A stretch of DNA of 35,335 bases, taken from Pirellulales bacterium (GTDB taxonomy: Bacteria; Planctomycetota; Planctomycetia; Pirellulales; JADZDJ01). This document shows positions 8,257-15,726 of this stretch, one piece after another. The first letter of the stretch is position 1, and every line of letters begins with the position of its first letter. Made by a program: the position numbers and the translations under genes. Where the stretch lies: contig DATJYL010000207.1 in NCBI GenBank assembly GCA_035499655.1, positions 1-35,335 on the forward strand, given 5' to 3'. The notes under the pieces are model-generated. The model saw nothing but the letters and a program-made list of their open reading frames with translations, did not search any database and was not told the DNA's origin.

Positions 8257-9435
8257 ATGTCCGCCTACCGCTGGCGATTGTTCAAATTGTTTGGAATTCC
8301 CATCTCGGTAAACTTGAGTTGGGTCGTTATCCTCGCTCTCATCACACTGACGATATCTGCATCAATTCCCGCATGGACAAATGAATACTTTGGTGCCAGC
8401 GCTTCACAGCTTGTGCTGTGGCAGAGATGGCTTCTTGGATTGATTGCTGCATTGACCTTCTTTGCCTGTATCGTTCTTCATGAACTAGGCCACGCCTTAG
8501 TGGCCCGCTCCTGGGGTTTGCCAATTCAAGGCATCACGCTGTTTCTTTTCGGCGGAGTTTCGGAACTTAAAGGGGAGCCAACGTCGGCGGCGAGCGAGTT
8601 TTGGATGGCTGTTGCCGGTCCATTTGTGAGCCTACTCCTGGGACTGGTTTTTGGGTTATTGGCATGGTTGGGTTATCAGGCTGGCTGGTCTCCACCGATA
8701 GTCGTCGTGTTTGGTTATCTTGGCGCCATCAATCTTTTGCTGCTTGCGTTCAATATGGTTCCGGCATTTCCGTTGGATGGCGGTCGAGTGCTACGTTCCG
8801 CTTTGTGGGCGACTACGGGGAATTTGCGTCGGGCCACACACTGGGCGTCAGCTGCCGGGCAAGTTTTTGCCTGGCTGCTGATTGCCTGGGGTATCGTCCA
8901 ACTTTTTGCCGGAAATTGGTTAGGAGGCATTTGGTTGGGATTGATCGGTATGTTTCTCAATGATGCCGCGCAAAGCAGTTATCGGCAGGTCATAATTCGC
9001 AATGCCTTGAGGGGAGAGCCCGTACGGCGATTCATGAATTCTCAACCGATTGTGGTGCCACAGTCTCTCGATCTATCTCATTGGGTTGAAGATTACGTGT
9101 ACCGCTTCCATCACCGCGCATTTCCGGTAACGTCGAACGGACACTTGGAGGGATATATTAGCACACAAGAACATAGCAAAATGCCCCGCACCGAATGGAT
9201 TCGGCGCACAGTGGGCGAGGTCATGCAGAGAAATTTGGAACCCATCGAAATTACACCGGAGGCCGATGCACTGGCTGCTCTTGGAAAAATGCAGCGTAGC
9301 GGCTGCAGCCGTCTACTGGTGGTTGAGCACGAACAACTCCTGGGAATTATCAGTGTGAAAGATCTCTTGCAGTTTTTAGATTTAAAAATGGAATTAGAAT
9401 CGGGTGAAGACAACACCCTCGATCGGTGCACGTGA
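8257..9435 (+). CDS. Site-2-protease-like M50 metallopeptidase with CBS domains
   Basis: A polytopic membrane protease of 392 residues. Zinc ligands are in HELGH (residues 75-79), with the third ligand Asp in FPLDGG (D174). About six hydrophobic helices span residues 20-230, including WMAVAGPFVSLLLGLVFGLL. The last 130 residues form a CBS pair: PIVVPQSLDLSHWVEDYV ... HRAFPVT near 265-295, and VGEVMQRNLEPIEITPEADAL ... GIISVKDLLQFL near 325-375. This is the SpoIVFB/Rv2625c-type layout. Such proteases cut membrane-embedded anti-sigma factors or other regulators, and CBS domains usually sense adenine nucleotides. The substrate is not apparent. Only a weak AGGTGAG lies before the ATG. Confidence 0.93.
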   Translation: MSAYRWRLFKLFGIPISVNLSWVVILALITLTISASIPAWTNEYFGASASQLVLWQRWLLGLIAALTFFACIVLHELGHALVARSWGLPIQGITLFLFGGVSELKGEPTSAASEFWMAVAGPFVSLLLGLVFGLLAWLGYQAGWSPPIVVVFGYLGAINLLLLAFNMVPAFPLDGGRVLRSALWATTGNLRRATHWASAAGQVFAWLLIAWGIVQLFAGNWLGGIWLGLIGMFLNDAAQSSYRQVIIRNALRGEPVRRFMNSQPIVVPQSLDLSHWVEDYVYRFHHRAFPVTSNGHLEGYISTQEHSKMPRTEWIRRTVGEVMQRNLEPIEITPEADALAALGKMQRSGCSRLLVVEHEQLLGIISVKDLLQFLDLKMELESGEDNTLDRCT

Positions 9436-9490
9436 AAGAGCTTTCGGGCACTGATGAAGAATGGGCACCAGTAATAATATGGAGACCGCC

Positions 9491-9871
9491 ATGAATTCAC
9501 GGCTATTGGTGGCACATTCGGATGAGGAATTATTGAGTATCTATCAAAGCTTCTTTTGGGACAAAGGCTTCGAAGTCGAAGTCGCTGCGAACGTGGAGGA
9601 ATGTTTGGTGACATTGCCCGAATTTGAACCGGATCTTCTCTTAATCGAACACGAACTGCGCGGCGGCGGCAGTGACCGGGTGATTTCCTTTTTACGTGAC
9701 TACGAGCCAAAGTACGTTCCCTCAGTAGTACTTTTGTCCAATCATCGCCAACTAAGCGATCTAGAAATGTTCGTTAACCCGCCCATCTACGCTTGTTTAA
9801 AGATGCCCGTAAGCCATTACAAAGTCTTGGAGGCGGTTTGTAACCTGGGGGGTCTGCAGTTTGTTGAATAG
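9491..9871 (+). CDS. Receiver-like protein with a Glu at the phospho-acceptor position
   Basis: A stand-alone receiver-fold protein of 126 residues. It starts with the first receiver strand (RLLVAHSDEELLSIYQSFFW), continues through PDLLLIEHELRGGGSDRV, and has strand four VVLLSNH and a late Lys in CLKMPV. In canonical receivers the third strand ends with the phosphorylated Asp (LLLxD); here it reads LLLIE, so the residue appears to be Glu, which can mimic phosphorylation. The ATG at 9491 has GGAG 6 bases upstream; two earlier in-frame ATGs (9461, 9479) are less well placed. It follows the M50 protease gene by 55 bp and may be in its transcript. No output domain is present. Confidence 0.72.
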   Translation: MNSRLLVAHSDEELLSIYQSFFWDKGFEVEVAANVEECLVTLPEFEPDLLLIEHELRGGGSDRVISFLRDYEPKYVPSVVLLSNHRQLSDLEMFVNPPIYACLKMPVSHYKVLEAVCNLGGLQFVE

Positions 9872-10099
9872 GGGCTCTGTGTCAGTGCAATCCGTCGGGC
9901 CCGCAAAGGACAAGGCAAATACTGAAGTTGCATTAGCGTGTAACAATAGTTCGAGTTGACACAAAGTTGACACAGAATGGCTTACACAAGCTCACTATAA
10001 CTGCCGCGCAAGTAAGATAACAAAAACGGTTTAATATCTGGGATAAAATTAATAGAGGAAGCCGCTAGAGTTTTTGCTGGCGGGTTGTGAAGCAGAGTT
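9872..10099. other. Intergenic stretch with a short direct repeat
   Basis: No gene is seen. GTTGACACA occurs twice, 11 bp apart (TTGACA at 9956-9961 and 9967-9972). Both match the -35 consensus, but the nearest TATAAC lies at 9996-10001, which is too far for a standard promoter. The stretch ends at the truncated membrane-protein gene. Confidence 0.35.
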
Positions 10100-10348
10100 T
10101 CATGGCTTTTGGTTGCGTCTTTTCTGCCACCAGGCGTCGAGTGCTATACCAAATCCTAAGCTCACAATAATCCCTCTTCCAAGTTGCCGAGCGAAAAACC
10201 GATCTGATTCGTCGGTATAGGTCGGAAACGTGCAGATCACTGCGAATGCAGGAACACAAATGGCAATCCAAACAATTTTGTGAAAAAGTCGTACGGCATT
10301 CCCAGCGTCGGCTACTATTGCACTAGTGCGTTGTTGGCTACTGGGACC
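10100..10348 (-). pseudogene. 3' remnant of a small membrane-protein gene, cut at the IS boundary
   Basis: On the minus strand a frame runs from a stop at 10349-10351 to a TGA at 10100-10102 and encodes about 82 residues. It has two hydrophobic segments (IVWIAICVPAFAVICTF and GIIVSLGFGIALDAWW) and a basic tail (QKRRNQKP), which looks like real membrane-protein sequence. It contains no ATG, GTG or TTG early enough to start translation, and it begins exactly where the IS5 element ends. The simplest reading is that insertion or later rearrangement removed the 5' end. Joining the frame across the element to the far flank does not restore an open frame, so the lost part is not simply on the other side. 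No family was recognised. Confidence 0.5.
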
Positions 10349-10367
10349 TTAGAACCACCGGACAAAA

Positions 10368-10829
10368 CTAACTTTGATTGATCCAGGTACGATAACAGAT
10401 GACTGCTGCGGCGAGGGTCAGGAAGGCCTGATGGACAAGCGGGTTTCGGTCCCAACGGGTGCGGAGTCGTCGGAACTGATGCAACCAACTTAGCGTGCGT
10501 TCGATGAACCAACGCATCGTTCCTAGACCGGCCTGGCTTTGTCCTCGATGGGGGATCAGGGGTACGATGCCGAGCCAACGCAGTAGTTGTCGTAGCGATT
10601 TGCAGTCGAACGCCTTGTCGGCGACCAGCGCCGTCGGCTTTTGCTTCGGTCGGCCCGGCTTGCCCGCGACGGCAGGCATCTCGATGACCAACGGCAAGCA
10701 GGTATTCACGTCATGTTGATTAGCAGGTTGCAATTGGACTACCAGCGGAATTTGGTGGTTTTGCTGACCGAGAATACCGCGAGCATCAAGTTTGCGGACC
10801 ACCAGCTTATCTAACACCGCCGGTGCCAT
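10368..10829 (-). pseudogene. C-terminal part of an IS5-family DDE transposase
   Basis: About 150 residues matching the last half of IS5-type transposases. LVVQLQPANQHDVNTCLPLV resembles the strand before the second catalytic Asp, ALVADKAFD holds that Asp, and TMRWFIERTLSWLHQFRRLR is the very conserved C-terminal motif with the catalytic Glu. The region with the first Asp is absent, so it cannot be active. The in-frame ATG at 10829 is probably fortuitous: upstream of about 10760 the similarity to the family fades. The matching N-terminal scrap lies more than 1 kb away at 11843-11893. Confidence 0.85.
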
Positions 10830-10857
10830 CTGGGTTCACTGCTTTCGTCGCACCCAC

Positions 10858-10938
10858 GAATTTATACACAGCCCAGCGAATTTGTACTCAAAACGGATTT
10901 TGTACACAAAGCCCCCATCCGACTGTACTTTTGTATAG
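10858..10938 (+). promoter_or_regulatory. Repeated AT-rich elements upstream of the polymerase frame; possible LexA-type box
   Basis: Three near-copies of a 13-base element follow each other at 17-20 base spacing: GAATTTATACACA (10858), GAATTTGTACTCA (10878) and GGATTTTGTACACA (10895). After them TGTACTTTTGTATA (10924-10937) resembles the cyanobacterial-type LexA box (GTAC-N4-GTWC) in front of a Y-family polymerase, a gene class often under SOS control. The family role is established; assignment to LexA here is a guess. Confidence 0.3.
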
Positions 10939-10967
10939 TATCGCAATCCCCTATTCCGATAGGCCAC

Positions 10968-11942
10968 TTGGACGCCGATTGCTTCTACGTTTCCGCGGAG
11001 CGGGTACGCTACCCGTTTCTAATCGGTCAGCCCGTAGGCGTGTTGTCGAATCAAGGGGCCTGTGTAATTGCCCGGTCCTATGAATTGAAGGCTTACGAGG
11101 TCACCGTTGCGTTGCCAATCTGGGAAGCCCAGCCAAAATGCCCGCACGCGATTTACGTGAAGCGGGATTTTGAATGGTACGAGTGCTTGTCACGTCGGCT
11201 GCTAGGCATTTTGCAAACAGTCAGCCCAACAGTCGAATACTACAGCATCGACGAAATGTTTTTTGAGGCTGACGGCATTGACCCACGGCCATTGCAGCGA
11301 CGGATTCTCAATGAAGTTGGTATCCCTGTCACCATTGGTATTTCTAAAACGCGGTCTCTCGCCAAGCTGGCCTCGGACAACGCCAAGCCGTTCGGCTGCT
11401 GGACCGCAACCAGCGATGAACAGATTGCCGAGTTGCTGGTTGATCGGCCCGTGGATGAAATTACTGGGATTGCCAAACGTAGCAGCCGCAAGCTGGCTCC
11501 CTACGGCATTACGACGTGTGCCGACTTTGCCCGGGCCGACCGCCGTTTAATTCGCAAGCTACTCACCAAAACCGGCGAATCGTTGTGGTGGGAATTAAAC
11601 GGCCATCCTGTTACGCCAATCAGTACCACACGGCTACCGCACAAGATTCTTTCCCGTGGTGGGAGCGTCGGCAAAGCGACAGACGACCCAGCCCGCTGTG
11701 AGGCGTGGCTAGTCCGCAACGTGGAGCGGCTAATTGAGGCACTTGATTATCACCTGGTCTATACCGAGCAAATTGCCCTGGCGGTGGAGTACAAAGACGC
11801 CAGCGGCGACGGCCGCCCTTGCTCGATTCGGCCATCGGCGGCAAGTGGTTCGATCCGTTTCCATAATTCATCCGGTACCAGCAATTTGGCCATGACAATC
11901 CTCCTTGATCGGTCGTCTCTAAAACAAACGACATCAAGGTAA
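10968..11942 (+). CDS. Y-family DNA polymerase (DinB/UmuC superfamily), truncated
   Basis: A 324-residue frame similar to planctomycete Y-family polymerases. Catalytic carboxylates are intact: DADCFYVSAE at the N-terminus and EYYSIDEMFF near residue 92. GISKTRSLAKLASDNAKPFG and the HhH-like region DEITGIAKRSSRKLAPYGI are also conserved, followed by the start of the little-finger domain (RLIEALDYHLVYTEQIALAVEYKD). After about residue 280 the sequence stops resembling the family and runs antisense through the IS5 transposase start, so the natural C-terminus is lost. The start is also unclear: the TTG at 10968 is in the middle of the conserved first strand and no ATG precedes it in frame. It is therefore probably non-functional or reduced, trapped inside the IS element. 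Confidence 0.75.
   Translation: MDADCFYVSAERVRYPFLIGQPVGVLSNQGACVIARSYELKAYEVTVALPIWEAQPKCPHAIYVKRDFEWYECLSRRLLGILQTVSPTVEYYSIDEMFFEADGIDPRPLQRRILNEVGIPVTIGISKTRSLAKLASDNAKPFGCWTATSDEQIAELLVDRPVDEITGIAKRSSRKLAPYGITTCADFARADRRLIRKLLTKTGESLWWELNGHPVTPISTTRLPHKILSRGGSVGKATDDPARCEAWLVRNVERLIEALDYHLVYTEQIALAVEYKDASGDGRPCSIRPSAASGSIRFHNSSGTSNLAMTILLDRSSLKQTTSR
11843..11893 (-). pseudogene. N-terminal scrap of the IS5-family transposase
   Basis: From the ATG at 11893 the minus strand encodes MAKLLVPDELWKRIEPL, which is the standard opening of IS5-family transposases. AAGGAGG at 11900-11906 gives an excellent ribosome binding site. A neighbouring frame briefly continues with the expected LPP, then similarity ends where the polymerase coding sequence begins on the other strand. 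This scrap and the 10368-10829 fragment are the two ends of one interrupted gene. Confidence 0.7.
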
Positions 11943-12001
11943 CCACACGGCCAAAAATCAAAAATACGGTTTTGTTATAGCCTCCAAGCTAAAACTGACT
12001 C

Positions 12002-12406
12002 TTAATGCCGTTCAGTGAACGGTCCCGGTTGGCCATCCCACGTGAGATTGATAGTAATCGAATCGGTTGGCCCGGTGATTTCTTGGGTGAGTCCGGAAGA
12101 ATCGAAGTCAGCGTACTTTTTCGGCGCGTGCCATTTTAAGATTTCTGCGCCGATCGGTTCGTGCGAGACAACCGTTACCCGGTGTTTTCCGGTAACCGCT
12201 CCGTCGCCTGATTCAAAGCAACTAAGGACAAACTTGCCGTCCTTATCGAGTCCGCCGCTAGATGCCCGCGAGTCCTTTGGGGCGAAGGTTACGTATCCGT
12301 AGGCCAACGGCTTGCCGTCGATCAATACATGACCGGAAACCGGAACCCGCACGGGGCGTCCGTCACCGCAGCCCATGGTTGCAATGAGTGCGCAGCCGGC
12401 TGCCAT
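12002..12406 (-). CDS. Small carboxypeptidase-regulatory-like lipoprotein
   Basis: About 134 residues. A short hydrophobic N-terminus leads to a lipobox-like Cys (ALIATMGCGDG), then a beta-sandwich of the type common in planctomycetes: VRVPVSGHVLIDGKPLAYGYVTFAPKD, then GLDKDGKFVLS, then GKHRVTVV. The V-x-G-x-V-x-x-D-G-K-P-L pattern is typical. Its gene follows the DUF1559 protein by about 30 bp, a pairing seen repeatedly in planctomycete genomes, so the two probably act together at the envelope. The start is uncertain: ATG at 12406, or TTG at 12412 with two more residues. A much longer open frame extends upstream but is only the antisense-like shadow of the DUF1559 gene in another frame. Confidence 0.8.
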   Translation of the reverse strand: MAAGCALIATMGCGDGRPVRVPVSGHVLIDGKPLAYGYVTFAPKDSRASSGGLDKDGKFVLSCFESGDGAVTGKHRVTVVSHEPIGAEILKWHAPKKYADFDSSGLTQEITGPTDSITINLTWDGQPGPFTERH

Positions 12407-12437
12407 GCCCAACCATGACCGACCAAAAATCGTCCGA

Positions 12438-13541
12438 TCACTGGAGATTGAAAGAATCTCCCTTGCTGATGGTAGCCATCGCATTGTAGTTTTTGGAGTC
12501 GATGGTATCGGTGAAGAACCGCACGTGGCCGTCGGCGAAAAGGAAATTGCCGCCGCCCACGTGGTCGCTGCCGAACGCGCCAACAATGTAAACGCCGCTG
12601 TCATTCCAAATGGGAGGCGAGGGGGTGGAAGAACCGGGAATTGTATTGAGCGGCAATTCGGTTGTACGCAATGAATCGAGATGTCGATTAGCGACGCTCC
12701 AAATGTTGCTGCTGACCGCCGTGTTGCCAGCGCGAATTTCGCCCACCAAGGCGGTTTTGCTGAGGCCATCGGTAATGTCGATGAAGCGTTTGGTGAGCAG
12801 ATACACAAACGCGCCGGTGTTGTGGAGCTTTACCGGGTCGGCACTGTCGCCATTCGATGGGCCATTGGTGCCACTAACAAAGGCGTAGGTTCCCGTGGTG
12901 TAGAAGGGGCTAGCATTGGGGGCCTGGCCGTCGGGCGTAGGGAGTGTTTGGCTCGACGGGCAAACGTACACCGCTGGTCGTTGTGCCAGCCCATTCAGTT
13001 TGTTTGGATCCGTTTTCCAGGCCTGCATGGTGGGGTCTTCGGTGAGCAGTCGCTCCGAATCGAACGGGCTAAGCATGTTGTAGAGCAGTTGTTCTTCCAA
13101 ATAGGGCAAAATCAGCACGAAGCCGCTCATGTTGCAATAGTATTGGAGCTGAGTGTTCGCAATTGCACATTCCTCACCGCGATAGCCATCGCAACCGTAA
13201 CGGCCGGGGGGTAATCTTTTTTTGACGTTGACGTAGTTCTGGAGCGCCAAACCGATTTGTTTGAGATTGTTGGCGCATTGGCCGCGGTGGGCTGCTTCCC
13301 GCGCCGCCTGCACCGCCGGCAGCAGCAAGGCGATGAGAATGCCGATGATAGCAATCACCACCAGCAGTTCGACGAGCGTAAAGGCCGAGCTCCTTGTTCC
13401 CCTCGTGCCTCGCCGGCCAGTGTGGGGACTCGGCTCGAATAAGTTTTCCGTAATCAGACTTGTAAGCAAACTGTTACAGCTTGGCGACATTGGGATCAAT
13501 GTGCGCGCCAACACTCCCGGCCGTCGCGACAGAGGTTGCAT
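12438..13541 (-). CDS. DUF1559 protein with type-IV-pilin-like N-terminal segment
   Basis: A 367-residue planctomycete pseudopilin-like protein. The prepilin segment is at residues 54-80 ([20 protein letters not shown]) and is followed by the family motif [10 protein letters not shown]...[12 protein letters not shown]. Near the C-terminus [12 protein letters not shown] is the H-x9-DG signature. The residue before the Phe is Ala, where Gly is classical, and the leader is unusually long (53 residues). The ATG at 13541 has GGGAG 7 bases upstream; a later ATG (13490) would give a more normal leader but lacks a clear ribosome site. Its function is unknown; family members are numerous, envelope-associated and usually genetically linked to small lipoproteins like the next gene. 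Confidence 0.93.
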   Translation of the reverse strand: MQPLSRRPGVLARTLIPMSPSCNSLLTSLITENLFEPSPHTGRRGTRGTRSSAFTLVELLVVIAIIGILIALLLPAVQAAREAAHRGQCANNLKQIGLALQNYVNVKKRLPPGRYGCDGYRGEECAIANTQLQYYCNMSGFVLILPYLEEQLLYNMLSPFDSERLLTEDPTMQAWKTDPNKLNGLAQRPAVYVCPSSQTLPTPDGQAPNASPFYTTGTYAFVSGTNGPSNGDSADPVKLHNTGAFVYLLTKRFIDITDGLSKTALVGEIRAGNTAVSSNIWSVANRHLDSLRTTELPLNTIPGSSTPSPPIWNDSGVYIVGAFGSDHVGGGNFLFADGHVRFFTDTIDSKNYNAMATISKGDSFNLQ

Positions 13542-13777
13542 GCAACCGCTCCCAAGCAAGATAGAATCCCCAATAAACCGACCGATAAGCCCCTACAGTT
13601 ATCGCTGAGTACCATTGCGATTTACGAAAAAAAAGCGACTAGACCCAAAAATTGACATAAAAATAGGGAAATAGCCAAACGTTCGGAATTTGTCATTCCA
13701 GGCTGAACCGATGTCGGCTTAGAGGCCAGGTCTTCACGTAGCAATATAAGAATCAACCACCACAAACGCTCCGTGCG
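13542..13777. other. Intergenic region upstream of the DUF1559 gene
   Basis: It holds the promoter of the DUF1559 gene and the 3' flank of the beta-helix gene. An A-rich block lies at 13628-13680, with TTGACA at 13652 on the plus strand but no matching -10 at suitable spacing. No gene or clear terminator is seen. Confidence 0.35.
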
Positions 13778-15475
13778 CTAGTGTTTAACGCTCTTAGCAG
13801 GAAACATCTCCGCTGAGTTCGCTTCGTAGCCGATGTTCTGAAGCGCCTGCGGGCCTAGCCTTTCAGACAATTGCGCCAAATATAAACTTTGCGGCGAGAC
13901 CCGTTTGCCTGGCGAATCCATAATCCCCAGCGTTAACTTCGGTTCTTTATCGAACGGTCTTGCGGTGGGCACGTTCTCGCCAATGCATCCGATCATCCAA
14001 TTATCCACACCCGGCGGATTTTGGATGACAAACGACTTCGCGATGCAATTCCAGGCCACGGCCCAGCCCATCGTCCAACCGTGGCCAGTTCCCATTTCGC
14101 CACGATTCATGTAGTCGATTCCTCCGTTAGGCACCGTGCAATTATCTACCAGCATGCCCGTCGACCAGCGCATGTGCGGCTGGATGTGGCCATTGCCGTA
14201 AAAAGTGCAATTTAGCAGCACAATGGGTCCTGTTTGACCGCTTCCGGTCGCTGCATAAAACACCTCGTCCCCCTTGCCCGAACAACGGTCGAGCAGCAGT
14301 TGGCTGGCGTTGGTGCCGAAGTCAGCAGGCTTGGCCGCTCCCAACGTGTGCTTCTCGTGATTCACAACCACTTTCAGCAGCGTAATCCGTCGCCCTCCAA
14401 TTCCGACTGAGTTCACCGTGTTGTCCATGGTCACATCTTGAACCCAGCAATCTTCACCGACGATGTGTAGGCCCGAATACGTGGCAGCCGTCATCTCCAC
14501 AGCCTGGGGAGGCGAAGCGATGCGCAAATGCTCGATGCCAGCTTGCATCACCATCGCCGGCAGAATTACTTTTTCGACCGTCGCTCCCGGGGGGGGCAAG
14601 AATTTTGCATCGAAGCAGTCCGACAGCGGAATGTCGACCGTAATTGTATTCTTAGAGATGGCTACGATTTTCCGCAACGTTGTGATTGCACCCGTCACCC
14701 ACGTTTCGTGACGGCCGGACCGAACCAGGTTGTCCATTTGCATGAATTTAACCCACGCCTCGGTCACGGGGCGATTGATGGCGATGGTATCGCCCACTGC
14801 AAAGTGCGTAGCGTTGGCCACAGTGAAGGTTGCTGTTCCCGAAGGCACATAGGCATCGGTAATTGCTGTCGGAATGGCCTTCACGGTGTGGGTGGTGGAT
14901 TCGGGCATTTGCTCATCGGGATTTTGGTTCTCAATGTCGGCTGGCTTGACCCGACCTCGACCACCGCTAGTTCCTAAGGAGATAGCGGTGTGTTTGTCTC
15001 CCACCATTTTTATAATCGTGCCGGCCGCCCCACTGCCACTGCCGCGCAGCACGATACCAGTAGTCGAAATCGTGATCGGAGCAGAGCAGATGTATGTTCC
15101 CGGCTCCATGAGTACACTGCCGCGAAATCCGTTCTCCAGCGGCAGTTCCGAAACCGCATTGATTGCGCCCTGAATTGTGGCGGTGTCGTCCGCGCCGCCT
15201 GAAGGCTTCACCGTGGCTTTCACAGGAACATTCGGCAGCGCGACTCCGCCACCCATGTAGCCGGCTGTGGAAAAGTCCATAATTCGGTCTCCGGCCGGCG
15301 TTTTTTTGTACACCAATTTGCCGTCTGGGCCGGAATAAACCCATTCGCTCTTCGCTACTTTGTCTGCGCCTTGGGCGTGGGCAAAAGTTGAACCGTTGGC
15401 CAGCAACATGCATGCCAATAACTTAACGCAGGTTGCTTCGTACTTGTTCATCATGGCCATTGCAGGGCTTGCCAT
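13778..15475 (-). CDS. Secreted pectate-lyase-like right-handed beta-helix protein
   Basis: A 565-residue protein. The signal peptide has its hydrophobic core in CVKLLACMLLANG and a cut after FAHAQ. It continues with WVYSGPDGKLVYKKTPAGD and DFSTAGYMGGG, then a Pectate_lyase_3-type start (DDTATIQGAINAV, GSVLMEPGTYICSAPITI, GIVLRGSGSGAAGTII) and many short beta-helix coils. The same order of motifs occurs in the N-terminal 550 residues of the 1589-residue protein encoded from 28617, so the two are paralogues. This copy lacks the repeats, dockerin and PEP-CTERM tail, so it is probably freely exported. The ATG at 15475 has GGGAG about 10 bases upstream; 15451 and a GTG at 15520 are alternatives. 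The substrate is probably a uronate-containing polysaccharide (inference). Confidence 0.85.
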   Translation of the reverse strand: MASPAMAMMNKYEATCVKLLACMLLANGSTFAHAQGADKVAKSEWVYSGPDGKLVYKKTPAGDRIMDFSTAGYMGGGVALPNVPVKATVKPSGGADDTATIQGAINAVSELPLENGFRGSVLMEPGTYICSAPITISTTGIVLRGSGSGAAGTIIKMVGDKHTAISLGTSGGRGRVKPADIENQNPDEQMPESTTHTVKAIPTAITDAYVPSGTATFTVANATHFAVGDTIAINRPVTEAWVKFMQMDNLVRSGRHETWVTGAITTLRKIVAISKNTITVDIPLSDCFDAKFLPPPGATVEKVILPAMVMQAGIEHLRIASPPQAVEMTAATYSGLHIVGEDCWVQDVTMDNTVNSVGIGGRRITLLKVVVNHEKHTLGAAKPADFGTNASQLLLDRCSGKGDEVFYAATGSGQTGPIVLLNCTFYGNGHIQPHMRWSTGMLVDNCTVPNGGIDYMNRGEMGTGHGWTMGWAVAWNCIAKSFVIQNPPGVDNWMIGCIGENVPTARPFDKEPKLTLGIMDSPGKRVSPQSLYLAQLSERLGPQALQNIGYEANSAEMFPAKSVKH

Positions 15476-15726
15476 CTCACTATTTCTCCCACCGTAATTC
15501 GTATCTGTTTCACGATCCACATCTTGACGCTCGCGCTAAACTGAGGATTTCGCCGAATTGGGGACCGATAATCCGCTGCACAAGCGCCCTACGCCAAAAC
15601 CGTTCCCGTCTCAGATCCCGCGCGCCGAACATTGCTGGTGCTTAGCAAGGACGGTAACATCCCAGTTCGAATTTCTCGACATCGCTGTCTACATGTCGCC
15701 AACCAATACTAACAATGCCAAGCAAG

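Larger units (their letters stand above)
10352..11919 (-). mobile_element. Scrambled IS5-type insertion element carrying a polymerase gene fragment
   Basis: The ends are an imperfect inverted repeat: GAACCACCGGACAA inward from 10352 and GAGACGACCGATCAA inward from 11919 (about 11 of 15 positions agree with one gap). Each is flanked by TA (10350-10351 and 11920-11921), consistent with the TA target duplication of some IS5 groups. Transposase parts lie at both ends in the same orientation, but the middle third of the gene is missing. In its place is roughly 1 kb with a Y-family polymerase frame on the opposite strand. The outer boundaries are inferred from these short repeats and need comparison with an intact copy. 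Confidence 0.6.

Noticed and set aside
9111-9710. Minus-strand frame of 199 codons
   Set aside because: Antisense to the CBS domains of the M50 protease and the receiver-like gene; no independent support.
10065-10271. Minus-strand frame of 68 codons beside the IS element
   Set aside because: The alternative frame ending at 10100 has two clear membrane helices and much better composition; this one is its shadow.
11620-11961. Minus-strand frame of 113 codons across the IS end
   Set aside because: Only its middle resembles the transposase start through a frame change; the rest is antisense to the polymerase coding sequence.
12407-12808. Upstream extension of the small lipoprotein frame to 268 codons
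   Set aside because: The first 130 codons overlap the DUF1559 gene in another frame and have shadow composition; the lipobox-like start at 12406 explains the real protein.
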